Source of the DNA: JBBKWG01 sp037968835
Lineage (GTDB): Bacteria; Pseudomonadota; Alphaproteobacteria; Rhodobacterales; Rhodobacteraceae
DNA: 47,895 bases
NCBI GenBank assembly: GCA_037968835.1
Contig: JBBKWG010000181.1
Span: 1 to 47,895 of the forward strand
Direction of reading: 5' to 3'
The position numbers and the translations under genes were made by a program. The notes under the pieces are model-generated. The model saw nothing but the letters and a program-made list of their open reading frames with translations. It was not told the DNA's origin and did no database searches. Of this stretch, positions 7,819 through 17,343 are shown piece after piece (position 1 is the first letter of the stretch; every line of letters begins with the position of its first letter).

Positions 7819-9936
7819 GTGAGCGATCCCCTTCCGTCGGACATTTTCCAGACCGGCCAAATTCTTAATAATACCTACGAAATTCAAGGCCTTCTGGGTC
7901 GTGGCGGAACGGGCGAAGTTTATCGCGCCGTCAATCAAGTGACCGGTCGCGTTTTTGCGATCAAGGCACTCAATGCGCAGTTTTCCGTTAACGCCGACTA
8001 TCAAGGACTGATGCGACGTGAAGAGGAAATGCGCAGTATCGTCCACGACGCGGTGGTACGATATAACGAATGCTCGCGTACCGACGGTGGCCATATCTAC
8101 CTTGTGATGGATTTCATCTCGGGTTTGTCACTGGCGGATATGATGAATGATCGGCGGCTGGATGCGAAAGAGCTTTTAATAGTAGCGCATCGCGTTGCCG
8201 AGGGCTTGGTAGCCACGCATGCACAGGGAATCGTGCACCGCGATCTGTCGCCTGACAACATCATCTTGCGCGATGGCAAGGCAGAAGCAGCAACGATCAT
8301 CGACTTCGGGATTGCCAAGGATACCGCGGCAGGAGCCCGGACCATCGTGGGTAATGAATTCGCCGGAAAGTACGAGTATGCGGCACCAGAACAGCTTGAC
8401 GGGCATTCTGAAGCGCGCACCGATCTCTATTCTCTTGGGGCGACATTGTTGGCCGCGTTTCGCGGCGAAACGCCGTACTTGGGTACGACACCGGGCGAAA
8501 TCGTGCGACGGAAGCAATCACCTCTGCAAACCGATGGTGTTCCCGACCCACTCAAGTCGTTGATTGATGACCTGACTGCGCCCGATATCGCACTGCGACC
8601 GGGATCGGCAGGCGAGGTTGTCGATCGAATCGACGGGCTTTTAAAGTCGGGCAAGGGACGCGCACCGTCTCGCCAAAAAGACACGCGAAAAGAGAGCCGA
8701 GTACCTGAACGCACCGGTCGCCGCCGTCTCTGGCCGGTGCTCACAATCGTCGCGCTGGCTTCACTGGTACTGGCGGCGGTGCTTCTGGGACTGCCGCAGT
8801 CGATTTTCGGCACGTCGTTGCCTGTTGCCAGCCCATACGAGTTGAACGCGTCCCGAAATGAGGATGGAACAGCAAGATTGTTTGCCAATGCGCCCGATGA
8901 CTCATCCGCCGCGAATTTACGCGATGCGTTTGCGCGCGCCACTGCAACCGACCCAGAGACAACCGAGATCAATCTCGCATCAGGCGTACCTTCTGATCTT
9001 TGGGCCGAAGAGTTGGCCGATCTTATAGGCCTCCTTACACCGCTTGATCGCTGGGCCGTCCAAGTTGAGGATCTGGATGCCAGTGTGACAGGTGTTGCCG
9101 CCGATATGGACGCACGGGCGCAGTCATTGCGCAATCTTGAATCCTGGGGCACGGCGTCGAGCTTCGGAATCGTGACTGATGTGTTGGCCGGGCCGATAGA
9201 ACTGCCCGCAAAGGACATCACTTATGCGCTGCAAAACATTAAAACTTGCGGCAATTTACTGGTTGAGGGCCCGGACGTGTTCGCACTTGGGGACACAGTG
9301 ACAATTGCTGGCGATTTGGCAGACGACACGGATCAGAATGAGCTTCGATCCCTACTTCTTCCCCTCATCGGCAGTCGGGAACTGCACTTACGCACGGAAA
9401 CGCTGAACGGCGATCTTTGCGCGATACGCGCCGTATTGCCGCCAACACCGTCGGCGAACCTGTCGATACGGCTCAGCAACGGGGCGACCGGAGAGGCGAA
9501 CCTGACCGGGGCCTACAGAACCGGCGAAAACCCTGTTGTTGAAGTGCAGGCACCTGCGGATTTGCGCGATGTCTATCTTTGGGTAATGCTAGTCGACAAT
9601 ACAGGGCTGGTTTTTAACATCTTGCCAAATATCAACAACTCGGAACAGCGATTATCCGAGCTTGGTACCGTAGAAAACGGTGTCCGCCGTGTGCGCGTCC
9701 TGCATCCGAAATCGTCTCTCACGTCTGACCCATCGCTTCTGGCAGTCGAAGTTCTGGAAGAAAGTTACGGCAAGAGCGAAGTCATCGCTATCCTGTCGAG
9801 CGAGCCTCTTTTCGACATACGCCGCCCGCGCGACGAGTCACCTGCATCTGTCGCGTCAGCGCTTGCCGAACGGCTGAAAGGACGCGATGATGTAATAATT
9901 GGAATAGCCGCGCGAATTATTGATGCGCAACCTTAA
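7819..9936 (+). CDS. ppkA: T6SS Ser/Thr protein kinase PpkA with periplasmic BON/DUF4384-like region
   Basis: A 705-residue Hanks-type kinase. The glycine loop GRGGTGEVY lies at residues 27-35, catalytic Lys near 49, HRDLSPDN with catalytic Asp142, DFG at 162-164, and an APEQ segment. One membrane helix at about 304-326 leaves ~380 residues in the periplasm. The periplasmic part has a Cys-bounded BON-like segment and ends in a DUF4384-like domain (VYLWVMLVDNTG, ILSSEPLFD) also seen in the TonB-like protein at 33081-34583. PpkA phosphorylates the FHA protein to switch on T6SS assembly, opposed by PppA. The GTG start has GGATGGAG upstream. It heads the main tss operon. Confidence 0.88.
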   Translation: MSDPLPSDIFQTGQILNNTYEIQGLLGRGGTGEVYRAVNQVTGRVFAIKALNAQFSVNADYQGLMRREEEMRSIVHDAVVRYNECSRTDGGHIYLVMDFISGLSLADMMNDRRLDAKELLIVAHRVAEGLVATHAQGIVHRDLSPDNIILRDGKAEAATIIDFGIAKDTAAGARTIVGNEFAGKYEYAAPEQLDGHSEARTDLYSLGATLLAAFRGETPYLGTTPGEIVRRKQSPLQTDGVPDPLKSLIDDLTAPDIALRPGSAGEVVDRIDGLLKSGKGRAPSRQKDTRKESRVPERTGRRRLWPVLTIVALASLVLAAVLLGLPQSIFGTSLPVASPYELNASRNEDGTARLFANAPDDSSAANLRDAFARATATDPETTEINLASGVPSDLWAEELADLIGLLTPLDRWAVQVEDLDASVTGVAADMDARAQSLRNLESWGTASSFGIVTDVLAGPIELPAKDITYALQNIKTCGNLLVEGPDVFALGDTVTIAGDLADDTDQNELRSLLLPLIGSRELHLRTETLNGDLCAIRAVLPPTPSANLSIRLSNGATGEANLTGAYRTGENPVVEVQAPADLRDVYLWVMLVDNTGLVFNILPNINNSEQRLSELGTVENGVRRVRVLHPKSSLTSDPSLLAVEVLEESYGKSEVIAILSSEPLFDIRRPRDESPASVASALAERLKGRDDVIIGIAARIIDAQP

Positions 9937-10013
9937 CAAAAGTAAAAATTTGCAAGAATCGCGAACCTCTGAGACAGTTGCAGTGGGGGCAACCTATTAA
10001 TGGGACAGGATCG

Positions 10014-11144
10014 ATGAACATCGATGCGTTCCTATCGCCGATTGATGGGTCGACCCCATCGGGTGAGGAACTAAGGAACGATCCGCGTTTTCACGAAATT
10101 GAGCGGCATATTGAACCTGCCTCGCGTGAATCGCGAACCGACAAGGACGGAAACGTCAGTCCGACATCTGACGTCGACTGGTCGGCTATCCTGACCGCGG
10201 CAGAGGATCTGGCCGGCAGCGGCCGCGATTTACGGCTGTTGATCGTGGTTTGTCGCGCGATGGCGAATACCGCAGGGTTTGCGGGTCTTGCTGATGGTCT
10301 GAAGATGCTGACAAATTCACTCGAAGAATACTGGGACAGCATCCATCCAGAACTGCGCGAGCGTGACGATCGCGCGCAAGCCGCGCTCAGACGCATCAAC
10401 GCGCTGAAACAGTTGGAGAACGACGATCACGGACTGCTTGGCGATTTGAAGATGGGCGTTGTTCTCTCACCGCGAGGTGTTGGTCCGGTCACTGGCGAAG
10501 ACTTGGCAATGGGTCGTTTGAGCGAATTTGAGTTCATGAACCAAATAGCCAGTGGATTGGGAAAATCCGAGAAGGAAGCTCTGACAACGCATCACCACGC
10601 ACGAGTGGCGCGGGTCAAGACAGCTTGTAGAGTTCTGGTTGCTGAAGAACTCGAACGAGCCAATAACCTGTCAAAAGCCGTAGTCGATGCCGATCAGGCT
10701 CGTGTCGCGTTGCAAGCAAAATTCAACGAATTGGCTGGGCTCACCAATGGCGTCGGGCTTGACTTTCGCGAACTGGAAAAATTTCTGAGTCGCGTTCAAG
10801 GGACATTGGACGCCGCGCTTGAGGAAAACACCGGGACCGATGACGGAGACGCCGACATGCCAGCCAACGCCGACCCCTCCCCGACACACGCGGCAGCCAC
10901 AATATCAAATCCGCTAGGAGCGATACCTGGAGCCGTCAATTCGCGGGGGGACGTCGAGAAGTGCCTCGACATGATCATCGCATTTTACGAACACACCGAA
11001 CCCAGCAGCCCGATCCCGCATCTGGCACGGCGGATGCGCAAGATGGTTCCGATGGATTTCGTTCAGTTGATGGAAGAAATCGCGCCCGCGGGCATGAAAG
11101 AGTTTCGCAATGTGGCCGGCACGGGCGGCGACAAGGACAATTAG
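10014..11144 (+). CDS. tssA: T6SS baseplate/cap protein TssA
   Basis: A 376-residue protein with the ImpA N-terminal domain (FLSPIDGSTPSGEELRND; the PSGEDLR-like motif is diagnostic) and a helical C-terminal region. TssA organises baseplate and tail-sheath polymerisation. The ATG at 10014 is chosen over an in-frame TTG at 9978 because the conserved domain begins immediately and ACAGGA precedes it. The C-terminal part (EKCLDMIIAFYEHTEPSSPIPHLARRM) resembles the second ImpA-family module. It lies 77 bases after ppkA; a small GTTGC/GCAAC inverted repeat occurs in that gap. tssB follows 23 bases downstream. Confidence 0.88.
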   Translation: MNIDAFLSPIDGSTPSGEELRNDPRFHEIERHIEPASRESRTDKDGNVSPTSDVDWSAILTAAEDLAGSGRDLRLLIVVCRAMANTAGFAGLADGLKMLTNSLEEYWDSIHPELRERDDRAQAALRRINALKQLENDDHGLLGDLKMGVVLSPRGVGPVTGEDLAMGRLSEFEFMNQIASGLGKSEKEALTTHHHARVARVKTACRVLVAEELERANNLSKAVVDADQARVALQAKFNELAGLTNGVGLDFRELEKFLSRVQGTLDAALEENTGTDDGDADMPANADPSPTHAAATISNPLGAIPGAVNSRGDVEKCLDMIIAFYEHTEPSSPIPHLARRMRKMVPMDFVQLMEEIAPAGMKEFRNVAGTGGDKDN

Positions 11145-11167
11145 AATTACAACAGAAGGTGGAATTT

Positions 11168-11704
11168 ATGGCCGACAGCAAACAAAAAGTAATCGAGCGA
11201 AATCGTGCGCCGCGCGTACAGATTGCGTACGACGTCGAACATTACGGCAGTCCGACGACAATTGAACTGCCTTTCGTCATGGGTGTGATGGCTGATCTCG
11301 CAGGTGCATCGGAAACGTCGGAAGCAAAGAAACCCGTCGGCGAACGGGCGTTCGTTGAAACGGACGCGGGTCGCTTTCCCAAGTTCATGGAAGCACTGTC
11401 ACCACGCGTGAAGGCGCGTGTGCCCAACAAGCTGCCCTCGCGTGAAGGTGCCGACGCAGATGAAGAAATGTTCGTCGATCTGTCGTTCAAGAACATGGGT
11501 GAATTCGCGCCGGATAAAGTGGCAGAGCAGATTCCAGCGCTGGCCGAACTGATGAAAATGCGCCGGCAACTAGAAGAGCTTCTCGGATATATGGACGGCA
11601 AAGTGGACGCTGAAAAACGCATTGCTCAACTGCTGAACAACGAGCCGCTGCTGGCCGATGCAGCCAAGGCCGCGATGAGTAATTCCAAAGTCGAGGAGGC
11701 TTAA
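11168..11704 (+). CDS. tssB: T6SS contractile sheath small subunit TssB (VipA/ImpB)
   Basis: A 178-residue protein with the typical TssB pattern: an N-terminal basic stretch (NRAPRVQIAYDVE), ELPFVMGVMADL, and the LSFKNMGEFAPDKVAEQIPAL motif. It pairs with TssC to form the contractile sheath around the Hcp tube. The ATG at 11168 follows AGAAGGTGG; longer in-frame versions would run back into tssA and lack homology. Its end carries the GAGGAGG ribosome site for tssC, which starts two bases after the stop. Confidence 0.94.
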   Translation: MADSKQKVIERNRAPRVQIAYDVEHYGSPTTIELPFVMGVMADLAGASETSEAKKPVGERAFVETDAGRFPKFMEALSPRVKARVPNKLPSREGADADEEMFVDLSFKNMGEFAPDKVAEQIPALAELMKMRRQLEELLGYMDGKVDAEKRIAQLLNNEPLLADAAKAAMSNSKVEEA

Positions 11705-11706
11705 AT

Positions 11707-13215
11707 ATGGCTGACGCAAAAGAACAGGCCGCTGGTCCCGGTGCCACTGCAGAAGAGCTGGATCTTGGCGAATTCAGCGCTCTGCTGGAAAAAGACTTCC
11801 GCGTTAAGGAAAGCGAAAGTGATAAGCTGAAGGCACTGGTTTCAAATCTGGCGCTGGCGGCAACAGAAAAATCCGGTACCGCCACAATTTCAGGCAATGC
11901 GGTCAAGTCGATCAAATCACTGATCGCCGGAATCGACAGCCTTCTGACCGAGCAAATAAACGAAGTGATGCACTGCGAAGAGATGCGCGAAATCGAAGGT
12001 ACGTGGCGCGGATTGCATTATCTGGTTAACAATACCGAGACGGATCAGAAACTTAAGATCCGCGTTCTGAACATCAAGAAGAACGATCTGGCTGATCATC
12101 TAGAGGATTACGAAGGCCAAATGTGGGATCAATCGCCGATCTTCAAGAAGATTTACTCAGATGAATATTCTATGTTCGGCGGAGAGCCTTTTGGGGCAAT
12201 TATCGGAGCCTATGAGTTTACCCAAAAGCCGAAGGACGTCGGCCTTCTGCGGAACATCTCGGGCATTGCCGCATCGGCGCATGCGCCATTCATTGCCGCG
12301 GCCGGACCTCAATTGTTTCGGATGGAAAGCTGGCAGGAATTGCCGAATCCGCAGGATCTCCAGCAGATCGTGTCGTCGCCAGACTATGCCAGTTGGCAGT
12401 CTTTGCGCGAAAGCGAAGATGCCCGTTACATCGGTCTGGCAATGCCGCGCGTTCTGGCCCGACTGCCTTATGGAGCCGATACTGTGCCGGTCAAAGGCTT
12501 TGCCTTCGAAGAAGAGATCGACGGCAAGCACGACCACTATGTGTGGATGAATGCCGCATTTGCGATGGGCGTGAACATCAACCGCAGCCACAAAATATCT
12601 GGCTGGGGAACGCAAATACGTGGGGTCGAATCGGGTGGAACGGTTCTCAACTTACCGGTGCATACTTTCCCGACCGATGACGGATCTGTGGCGATGAAGT
12701 GCCCAACCGAGATAGCCATCGACGACAGGCGCGAGGCGGAACTGGCCAAGCTTGGCTTAATGCCGATCCTGCACCGCAAGAATACCGATGTTGCGGCCTT
12801 CATCGGCGCGCACAGCCTGCAAGACGACGAAACGCGGGCTGGTCGACTGGTCGATCCGGACGCGCAGGCCAACGAGCGGCTGTCGGCCAACTTGCCGTAT
12901 CTTTTCCCAGTGTCTCGGTTCGCGCATTATTTGAAGGCCATTGCACGCGATAAAGTCGGGACGTTCAAGGAACGCGCAGACATGCAGACCTGGCTAAGCG
13001 AATGGATCAATCGCTATGTGTTGGCGAACCCCTCAATGGCGGATGACAAAGCCAAAGCGAAGCGACCTCTGGCCGCCGCCGAAGTCCAAGTGGACAGTGT
13101 TGAAGGCCGCCCCGGCTATTACAATGCTCGGTTTTATCTCAGGCCGCACTATCAGCTTGAGGGCATCAACGCGAGCTTGCGGCTGGTATCTGAACTGCCT
13201 TCGGTAAAAGGCTGA
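11707..13215 (+). CDS. tssC: T6SS contractile sheath large subunit TssC (VipB/ImpC)
   Basis: A 502-residue protein of the usual TssC length. Diagnostic segments include EIEGTWRGLHYLV, the MFGGEPFGAIIGAYEF region, HAPFIAAAGPQLF, the LARLPYG segment and the C-terminal RPLAAAEVQV followed by YYNARFYLRPHYQLEGI. With TssB it forms the sheath that drives Hcp-VgrG ejection and is then recycled by ClpV. The start lies two bases after the tssB stop and has GAGGAGG upstream. Confidence 0.96.
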   Translation: MADAKEQAAGPGATAEELDLGEFSALLEKDFRVKESESDKLKALVSNLALAATEKSGTATISGNAVKSIKSLIAGIDSLLTEQINEVMHCEEMREIEGTWRGLHYLVNNTETDQKLKIRVLNIKKNDLADHLEDYEGQMWDQSPIFKKIYSDEYSMFGGEPFGAIIGAYEFTQKPKDVGLLRNISGIAASAHAPFIAAAGPQLFRMESWQELPNPQDLQQIVSSPDYASWQSLRESEDARYIGLAMPRVLARLPYGADTVPVKGFAFEEEIDGKHDHYVWMNAAFAMGVNINRSHKISGWGTQIRGVESGGTVLNLPVHTFPTDDGSVAMKCPTEIAIDDRREAELAKLGLMPILHRKNTDVAAFIGAHSLQDDETRAGRLVDPDAQANERLSANLPYLFPVSRFAHYLKAIARDKVGTFKERADMQTWLSEWINRYVLANPSMADDKAKAKRPLAAAEVQVDSVEGRPGYYNARFYLRPHYQLEGINASLRLVSELPSVKG

Positions 13216-13240
13216 AACGATTTAAAAAAGGAGAAATATC

Positions 13241-13720
13241 ATGGCGTTAATTGGTTACATGAAGTTGCCTGACATTGATGGTGAATCGCGCCGCGCTGAC
13301 CACGAAGACGAAATTGATATATTGGGTATTGATTGGTCGATGTCACAGGCAGCATCGATGCAACAAGGCTCTGGTCGGACGCGCTCGCGTGCGACGGTGA
13401 CCCCGATTGGAATTACCAAACACTTTGACGCTTCGTCTCCCTACATCGCTCTTGCCTGTATGCAAGGCAAGGCGTTCGATGAAGTTGTTATCAGTTTCCG
13501 AAAGGACTCAGGCGAGTCGCATTTGGACTACCTTATCATCACGCTGAAAAACGTAGTCATCTCATCATATGAGACTAAAGGTGATACCTCGGGAGAGGAA
13601 TTGACTGACATGCTCCGACTATCCTTCGAGAAAATTAAAGTGCTCTATACTGTTCAGGCCGACGATCACTCCGCCGGAGACGAGCACGAGATCGAATACG
13701 ACGTGGCCTCTGGCGCCTAA
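13241..13720 (+). CDS. hcp: T6SS inner-tube protein Hcp (TssD)
   Basis: A 159-residue Hcp. Family features are the N-terminal YMKLPDIDGES, the SRATVTPIGITK segment, and DYLIITLKNVVISSY followed by SFEKIKVLYT. Hexameric rings stack to form the tube expelled with VgrG. A strong ribosome site (AAAAGGAG) sits seven bases before the ATG, as expected for an abundant secreted component. It is within the tssA-tagF operon, with tssE 22 bases downstream. The protein ends just past the core fold, so no effector extension is fused. No second hcp is seen in the window. Confidence 0.93.
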   Translation: MALIGYMKLPDIDGESRRADHEDEIDILGIDWSMSQAASMQQGSGRTRSRATVTPIGITKHFDASSPYIALACMQGKAFDEVVISFRKDSGESHLDYLIITLKNVVISSYETKGDTSGEELTDMLRLSFEKIKVLYTVQADDHSAGDEHEIEYDVASGA

Positions 13721-13742
13721 CGGATGCAATCAGCGGTGACAC

Positions 13743-14459
13743 ATGTCTGAGTTCACGACAAACGGCACCGCGCGCAGCGAAGCTGTTCAGCCATCGCTTT
13801 GGGATCGACTAATTGATGACCTTCCCGGAACTATGGCCGAGATAGTTGCGCTGCGCGAGGATTTGACTGAAATTCTGGGCGAAGCGGAGGTCATCAAGAT
13901 CATGGGTGGAGGGGCAACTGCGCTTCGACGCCGCACTGATTTGGACGAACCTACGAAAAAACTGGCGCACACACTGATCCAGCGAGAAACTCTCAGAGCC
14001 CGCATTGAAGCTGACGGCGTGGTGGTAACCTCGGACGTCCTTCGCGAGGCGGTCCGGCGCGATATCGAGATGCTATTCAACGTGGAACGCCTGGAGGCTG
14101 ACTACCTACTGACCGACTCAGAACTTCGGCGTACGACGACCCCTGGAACCTTGTTAGCTGACTTTCCAGAAGTGCGACGCAGCGTGGTAAACTTCGGAAT
14201 GCCGTCATTTTCCGGACGCAAAGGTTCAGATTTCGACAAGGACGCACTTGCTCGCGAGATCAAGTCGGTCCTGACCGTGTTTGAGCCAAGGCTTCGGGCA
14301 GATACGATCAAGGTCAACGTCCGGTTCGCAGAAAAAGTTGGGATGCTGGTCAGTATTGATGCGCTTCTAATGCTGTCACCAGTCCCTGAACGACTGAAAT
14401 TGTCGACCGCGATCGATCTTGACAACGGGCGTGCGACCACGGCGCAGGAAGAGATCTGA
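13743..14459 (+). CDS. tssE: T6SS baseplate protein TssE (gp25-like), with insertion
   Basis: A 238-residue protein with the gp25-like baseplate signature in its C-terminal two thirds: REAVRRDIEMLFN, RRSVVNFGMPSF and the LTVFEPRL motif followed by VNVRF. The N-terminal PSLWDRLIDD segment also matches TssE. Between these parts lie about 70 extra residues (roughly 30-100) rich in charged helices, which make it longer than most TssE proteins (usually about 150-180). TssE links TssF/TssG to the sheath base. Its stop overlaps the tssF start as TGATG. Confidence 0.85.
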   Translation: MSEFTTNGTARSEAVQPSLWDRLIDDLPGTMAEIVALREDLTEILGEAEVIKIMGGGATALRRRTDLDEPTKKLAHTLIQRETLRARIEADGVVVTSDVLREAVRRDIEMLFNVERLEADYLLTDSELRRTTTPGTLLADFPEVRRSVVNFGMPSFSGRKGSDFDKDALAREIKSVLTVFEPRLRADTIKVNVRFAEKVGMLVSIDALLMLSPVPERLKLSTAIDLDNGRATTAQEEI

Positions 14460-16333
14460 TGGATCGTGCATTCCTGTCGTATTACGAGGCCGAGCTTACT
14501 CAGATTCGCACAATGGCGGAAGAATTCGCCGATATGCATCCTACAGTGGCGCGCAATCTATCGCTGGATACTGTTCCATGTACCGATCCTTACGTCGAGC
14601 GCCTTCTGGAAGGTGTGGCGTATCTTGGCGCCCGAACACGGCTGAAACTAGATGTCGAGACGTCCCGATACGTGCGCAACCTGACAGATGCCCTTTATCC
14701 TGATCTGGCCGGACCTGCGCCCGCGATGTCGATCGTGCATCTGGCCCCCGGCGGTCAAGTCCAGAACATGCTGGACGGCCATCGGGTTAAGCGCGGCACA
14801 CGGTTGGTAGCAGGCCTGAAGGAGGGGTTGAGTACGCGTGCCGTCTTCACCACCGTTCAGGACGTTGTTTTGTGGCCCGTCGCTGTCACCAAGGCCGAAT
14901 ACCTTCAGGATCGCGGTGCGCTGAAGTCTGCAGGCATACCCGACACCCTGTCTGGCAACGCGGAGACAGGACTAAGATTGGAGATATCTCGAACCTCACC
15001 GGGGCCGTTGTCGGACCTGTCACTCGACAGCCTTGATCTGTTTCTTGGCGCAAAGTCACGCGGGCCCGCGTTGTTCGACGGCATATTCGGGTCGGGCATT
15101 TCGCTTCTTTGTCGCCCGTCTGGCACGGATCAGGCGTTTGCCCAAGGACCATTGCCCGCAATGATCGGCGTTGCGGATTCCGAGGGCCTTCTGCCGCGTG
15201 TCAGATCGTCGTTCGAAGGCTATCGCTTGTTGCGTGAATATTTTCTGTTCCCCGAGCGATTTCATTATGCGCGCCTTGGCGGACTTGGCCCGGCGGTGCG
15301 TCAAACAGAGGGCGACACAATCGAGGTCATGATCCTTCTGTCCCGCCCGCAGCCCGACTTGCAGGACGTGTCAAAGGACGATTTTCAATTGCACGCTACT
15401 CCTCTGGTCAACCTGTTCGAGCGCGAGTGCAATCTGGTCGAACTTGACCCACGCCGCCACGCGCATGTAGTTCATGTCGACCGGACGCGACCACGTGATT
15501 TCGAGATCTACCGCTTGTTGAGGGTAGAGGATGCAGCTCGCGAGGGGCCAGAGGCGCAACTGTTCCACCTGTATTCTGTCGAACCGAGCGGTGTGAACCT
15601 TGTCTATACCACTGAGCGTCGAGCGCGCCGCCCGGGCGAAGACGAGCGGCGTCGCGGGCAAATGCGAACCAGCTACGCCGGTGACGACTTCTACATTTCG
15701 GTCGCCCGCCCTCTTGCGGCACGCGAGGCAGAAAGGGTCACTAAACTAGACATCCGCGCGCTTTGCACGAACCGCGACCTGCCAATTCTTGACGACACAC
15801 CGACGCTGACCTTGGAATCGGGCGACCCCGTGGGCTCAGTTAAGCTACTGCAAGCCTTTCGCCGCCCCCGCGCGTCGCTGATGTCGGCATTGAACGAACC
15901 GAGCGGCGGTGAAATGGGGGTGGACGATCTGACCTGGCGCTGGATTTCACAGCTAAGCTTGAACCATCTGTCGCTGGTCGATGAAGGTGAACATGGCGAT
16001 GCTCTACGCGCCACGTTGGAACTTTACGCCGACCGCGGCGATCCGACTTATGCGCGCCATACACGTTCGATTGCACGTGTATCCTCGGCTGCAGTGATCG
16101 AGCGTCTTAAAATTCCGGGGCCAACTTGTTTTGGCCACGGCACTGAAATCACGCTGGATGTCGATGACAATGTGTTGTCGGGATCAAGTCGCTTGCTTCT
16201 GAGTGCACTGTTGGCACAACTTTTCTCGCGCCATGCGGCAATTAATTCCTTTGTACGGACTCGCACCCGCCTCACCCAGCAACAGGAGGAAACCGTATGG
16301 CCGATGACGACCGGCACACGCCCCCTGATCTGA
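14459..16333 (+). CDS. tssF: T6SS baseplate protein TssF (VasA/ImpG)
   Basis: A 624-residue protein of normal TssF length. Diagnostic parts are the opening FLSYYEAELTQIRTMAEEFA, the VERLLEGVAYLGARTRLKLD segment and a C-terminal domain with LLSALLAQLFSRHAAINSFV. TssF forms the baseplate wedge with TssG and TssE. The start overlaps the tssE stop, and the end overlaps tssG by 37 bases, a strong sign that the two wedge partners are made together. Confidence 0.93.
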   Translation: MDRAFLSYYEAELTQIRTMAEEFADMHPTVARNLSLDTVPCTDPYVERLLEGVAYLGARTRLKLDVETSRYVRNLTDALYPDLAGPAPAMSIVHLAPGGQVQNMLDGHRVKRGTRLVAGLKEGLSTRAVFTTVQDVVLWPVAVTKAEYLQDRGALKSAGIPDTLSGNAETGLRLEISRTSPGPLSDLSLDSLDLFLGAKSRGPALFDGIFGSGISLLCRPSGTDQAFAQGPLPAMIGVADSEGLLPRVRSSFEGYRLLREYFLFPERFHYARLGGLGPAVRQTEGDTIEVMILLSRPQPDLQDVSKDDFQLHATPLVNLFERECNLVELDPRRHAHVVHVDRTRPRDFEIYRLLRVEDAAREGPEAQLFHLYSVEPSGVNLVYTTERRARRPGEDERRRGQMRTSYAGDDFYISVARPLAAREAERVTKLDIRALCTNRDLPILDDTPTLTLESGDPVGSVKLLQAFRRPRASLMSALNEPSGGEMGVDDLTWRWISQLSLNHLSLVDEGEHGDALRATLELYADRGDPTYARHTRSIARVSSAAVIERLKIPGPTCFGHGTEITLDVDDNVLSGSSRLLLSALLAQLFSRHAAINSFVRTRTRLTQQQEETVWPMTTGTRPLI

Positions 16334-17343
16334 GTACCGACGAGCTTCAGGCATTGGATTTTTTCGAGCTATTGCGCCGGATGGAATGCGATGGCCACCG
16401 GTTCGGCCGCGGAGGGGCCCCCGGGAGCGATCCCGCCCGTCTGGGTCAGGGCATCAGGATGTCGTTTGCCACGCAGGACATTTCCGACGTGGCGCTGGTT
16501 GGCGACGGCCCGCCCCGCGTCTCTGTGAACGTGTTGGGGCTACTTGGTCCTGAAGGACCGCTACCGCTCCATCTTACCAGGCGTGTGTTGGAACGCGCCT
16601 CGAACCGGTGGTTCGCAGGTGACAGCGACGGTGCGACGTCGGACACTGCGTTTCTGGATTTATGTAACGCACTTCAACATCGGATGATCGCTTTTTTCTG
16701 GCGAGCCTGGGGCGACACACGACCCGAAGTGCAAATCGAGCACGGGACGGGCGGTCAGGTCTCCGCACTTGTGCGCGCCTTGGCTGGAGTTGGCCTGCCG
16801 GGAACGACCACTGGGACGCCGGCGCGCACATCGTCAAAGGTCAAGAACGCCACCTCTCTCGCTGCTTTGGTCCATGGACCAGACCGGCTGCTTGGGTACT
16901 TAAAAAACGTAACGGGGGTCAGCGTGACACTAGTCGAATTCATCGGCGCATGGATGCAGTTGCCCGAGCGTCTCCAATCTACGCTTGGAGGCAGGCACAA
17001 CCGACTGGGTCAGACCGCGATCGTTGGGGGCCGCGTCTTTGAGCGCACGGCGCGGGCCGAGATAAAGCTGGGTCCTCTGACGCTTGATCAGTATCTCGGC
17101 TATTTGGATATCCCCGAACGACGCGTTGAACTTCGGCACGCCATCGTCTTCGCATCGGGACATGGCACGGCTTTCGATCTGAGGCTTTCGCTGTCGGGCG
17201 ACGACGTGCCCGCGCCGACACTTGGAAGTGCACGACTAGGACAGACAATCTGGCTCGGCGGTGGTGACGGGCGCTCGAAACAGGACTACTGTTCTGTCGG
17301 GTTCTCGGCCCGCGCGGATCAACCGAAAGGGTTGGCCGCATGA
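16297..17343 (+). CDS. tssG: T6SS baseplate protein TssG (VasB/ImpH)
   Basis: A 348-residue protein. TssG hallmarks include FFELLRRME near the start, GLLGPEGPLPLHLT, the FLDLCNALQHRMIAFFWRAW segment and the LDQYLGYLDIP region. It starts inside tssF at an ATG preceded by AGGAGG, so a ribosome can begin there directly. Two TssG-type subunits wrap TssF/TssE in the baseplate wedge. Its end overlaps the FHA gene start by four bases (ATGA). Confidence 0.92.
   Translation: MADDDRHTPPDLSTDELQALDFFELLRRMECDGHRFGRGGAPGSDPARLGQGIRMSFATQDISDVALVGDGPPRVSVNVLGLLGPEGPLPLHLTRRVLERASNRWFAGDSDGATSDTAFLDLCNALQHRMIAFFWRAWGDTRPEVQIEHGTGGQVSALVRALAGVGLPGTTTGTPARTSSKVKNATSLAALVHGPDRLLGYLKNVTGVSVTLVEFIGAWMQLPERLQSTLGGRHNRLGQTAIVGGRVFERTARAEIKLGPLTLDQYLGYLDIPERRVELRHAIVFASGHGTAFDLRLSLSGDDVPAPTLGSARLGQTIWLGGGDGRSKQDYCSVGFSARADQPKGLAA

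Noticed and set aside
8427..9221. 264-codon open frame antisense to ppkA
   Set aside because: Ser/Arg-rich translation without motifs, opposite a well-supported kinase.
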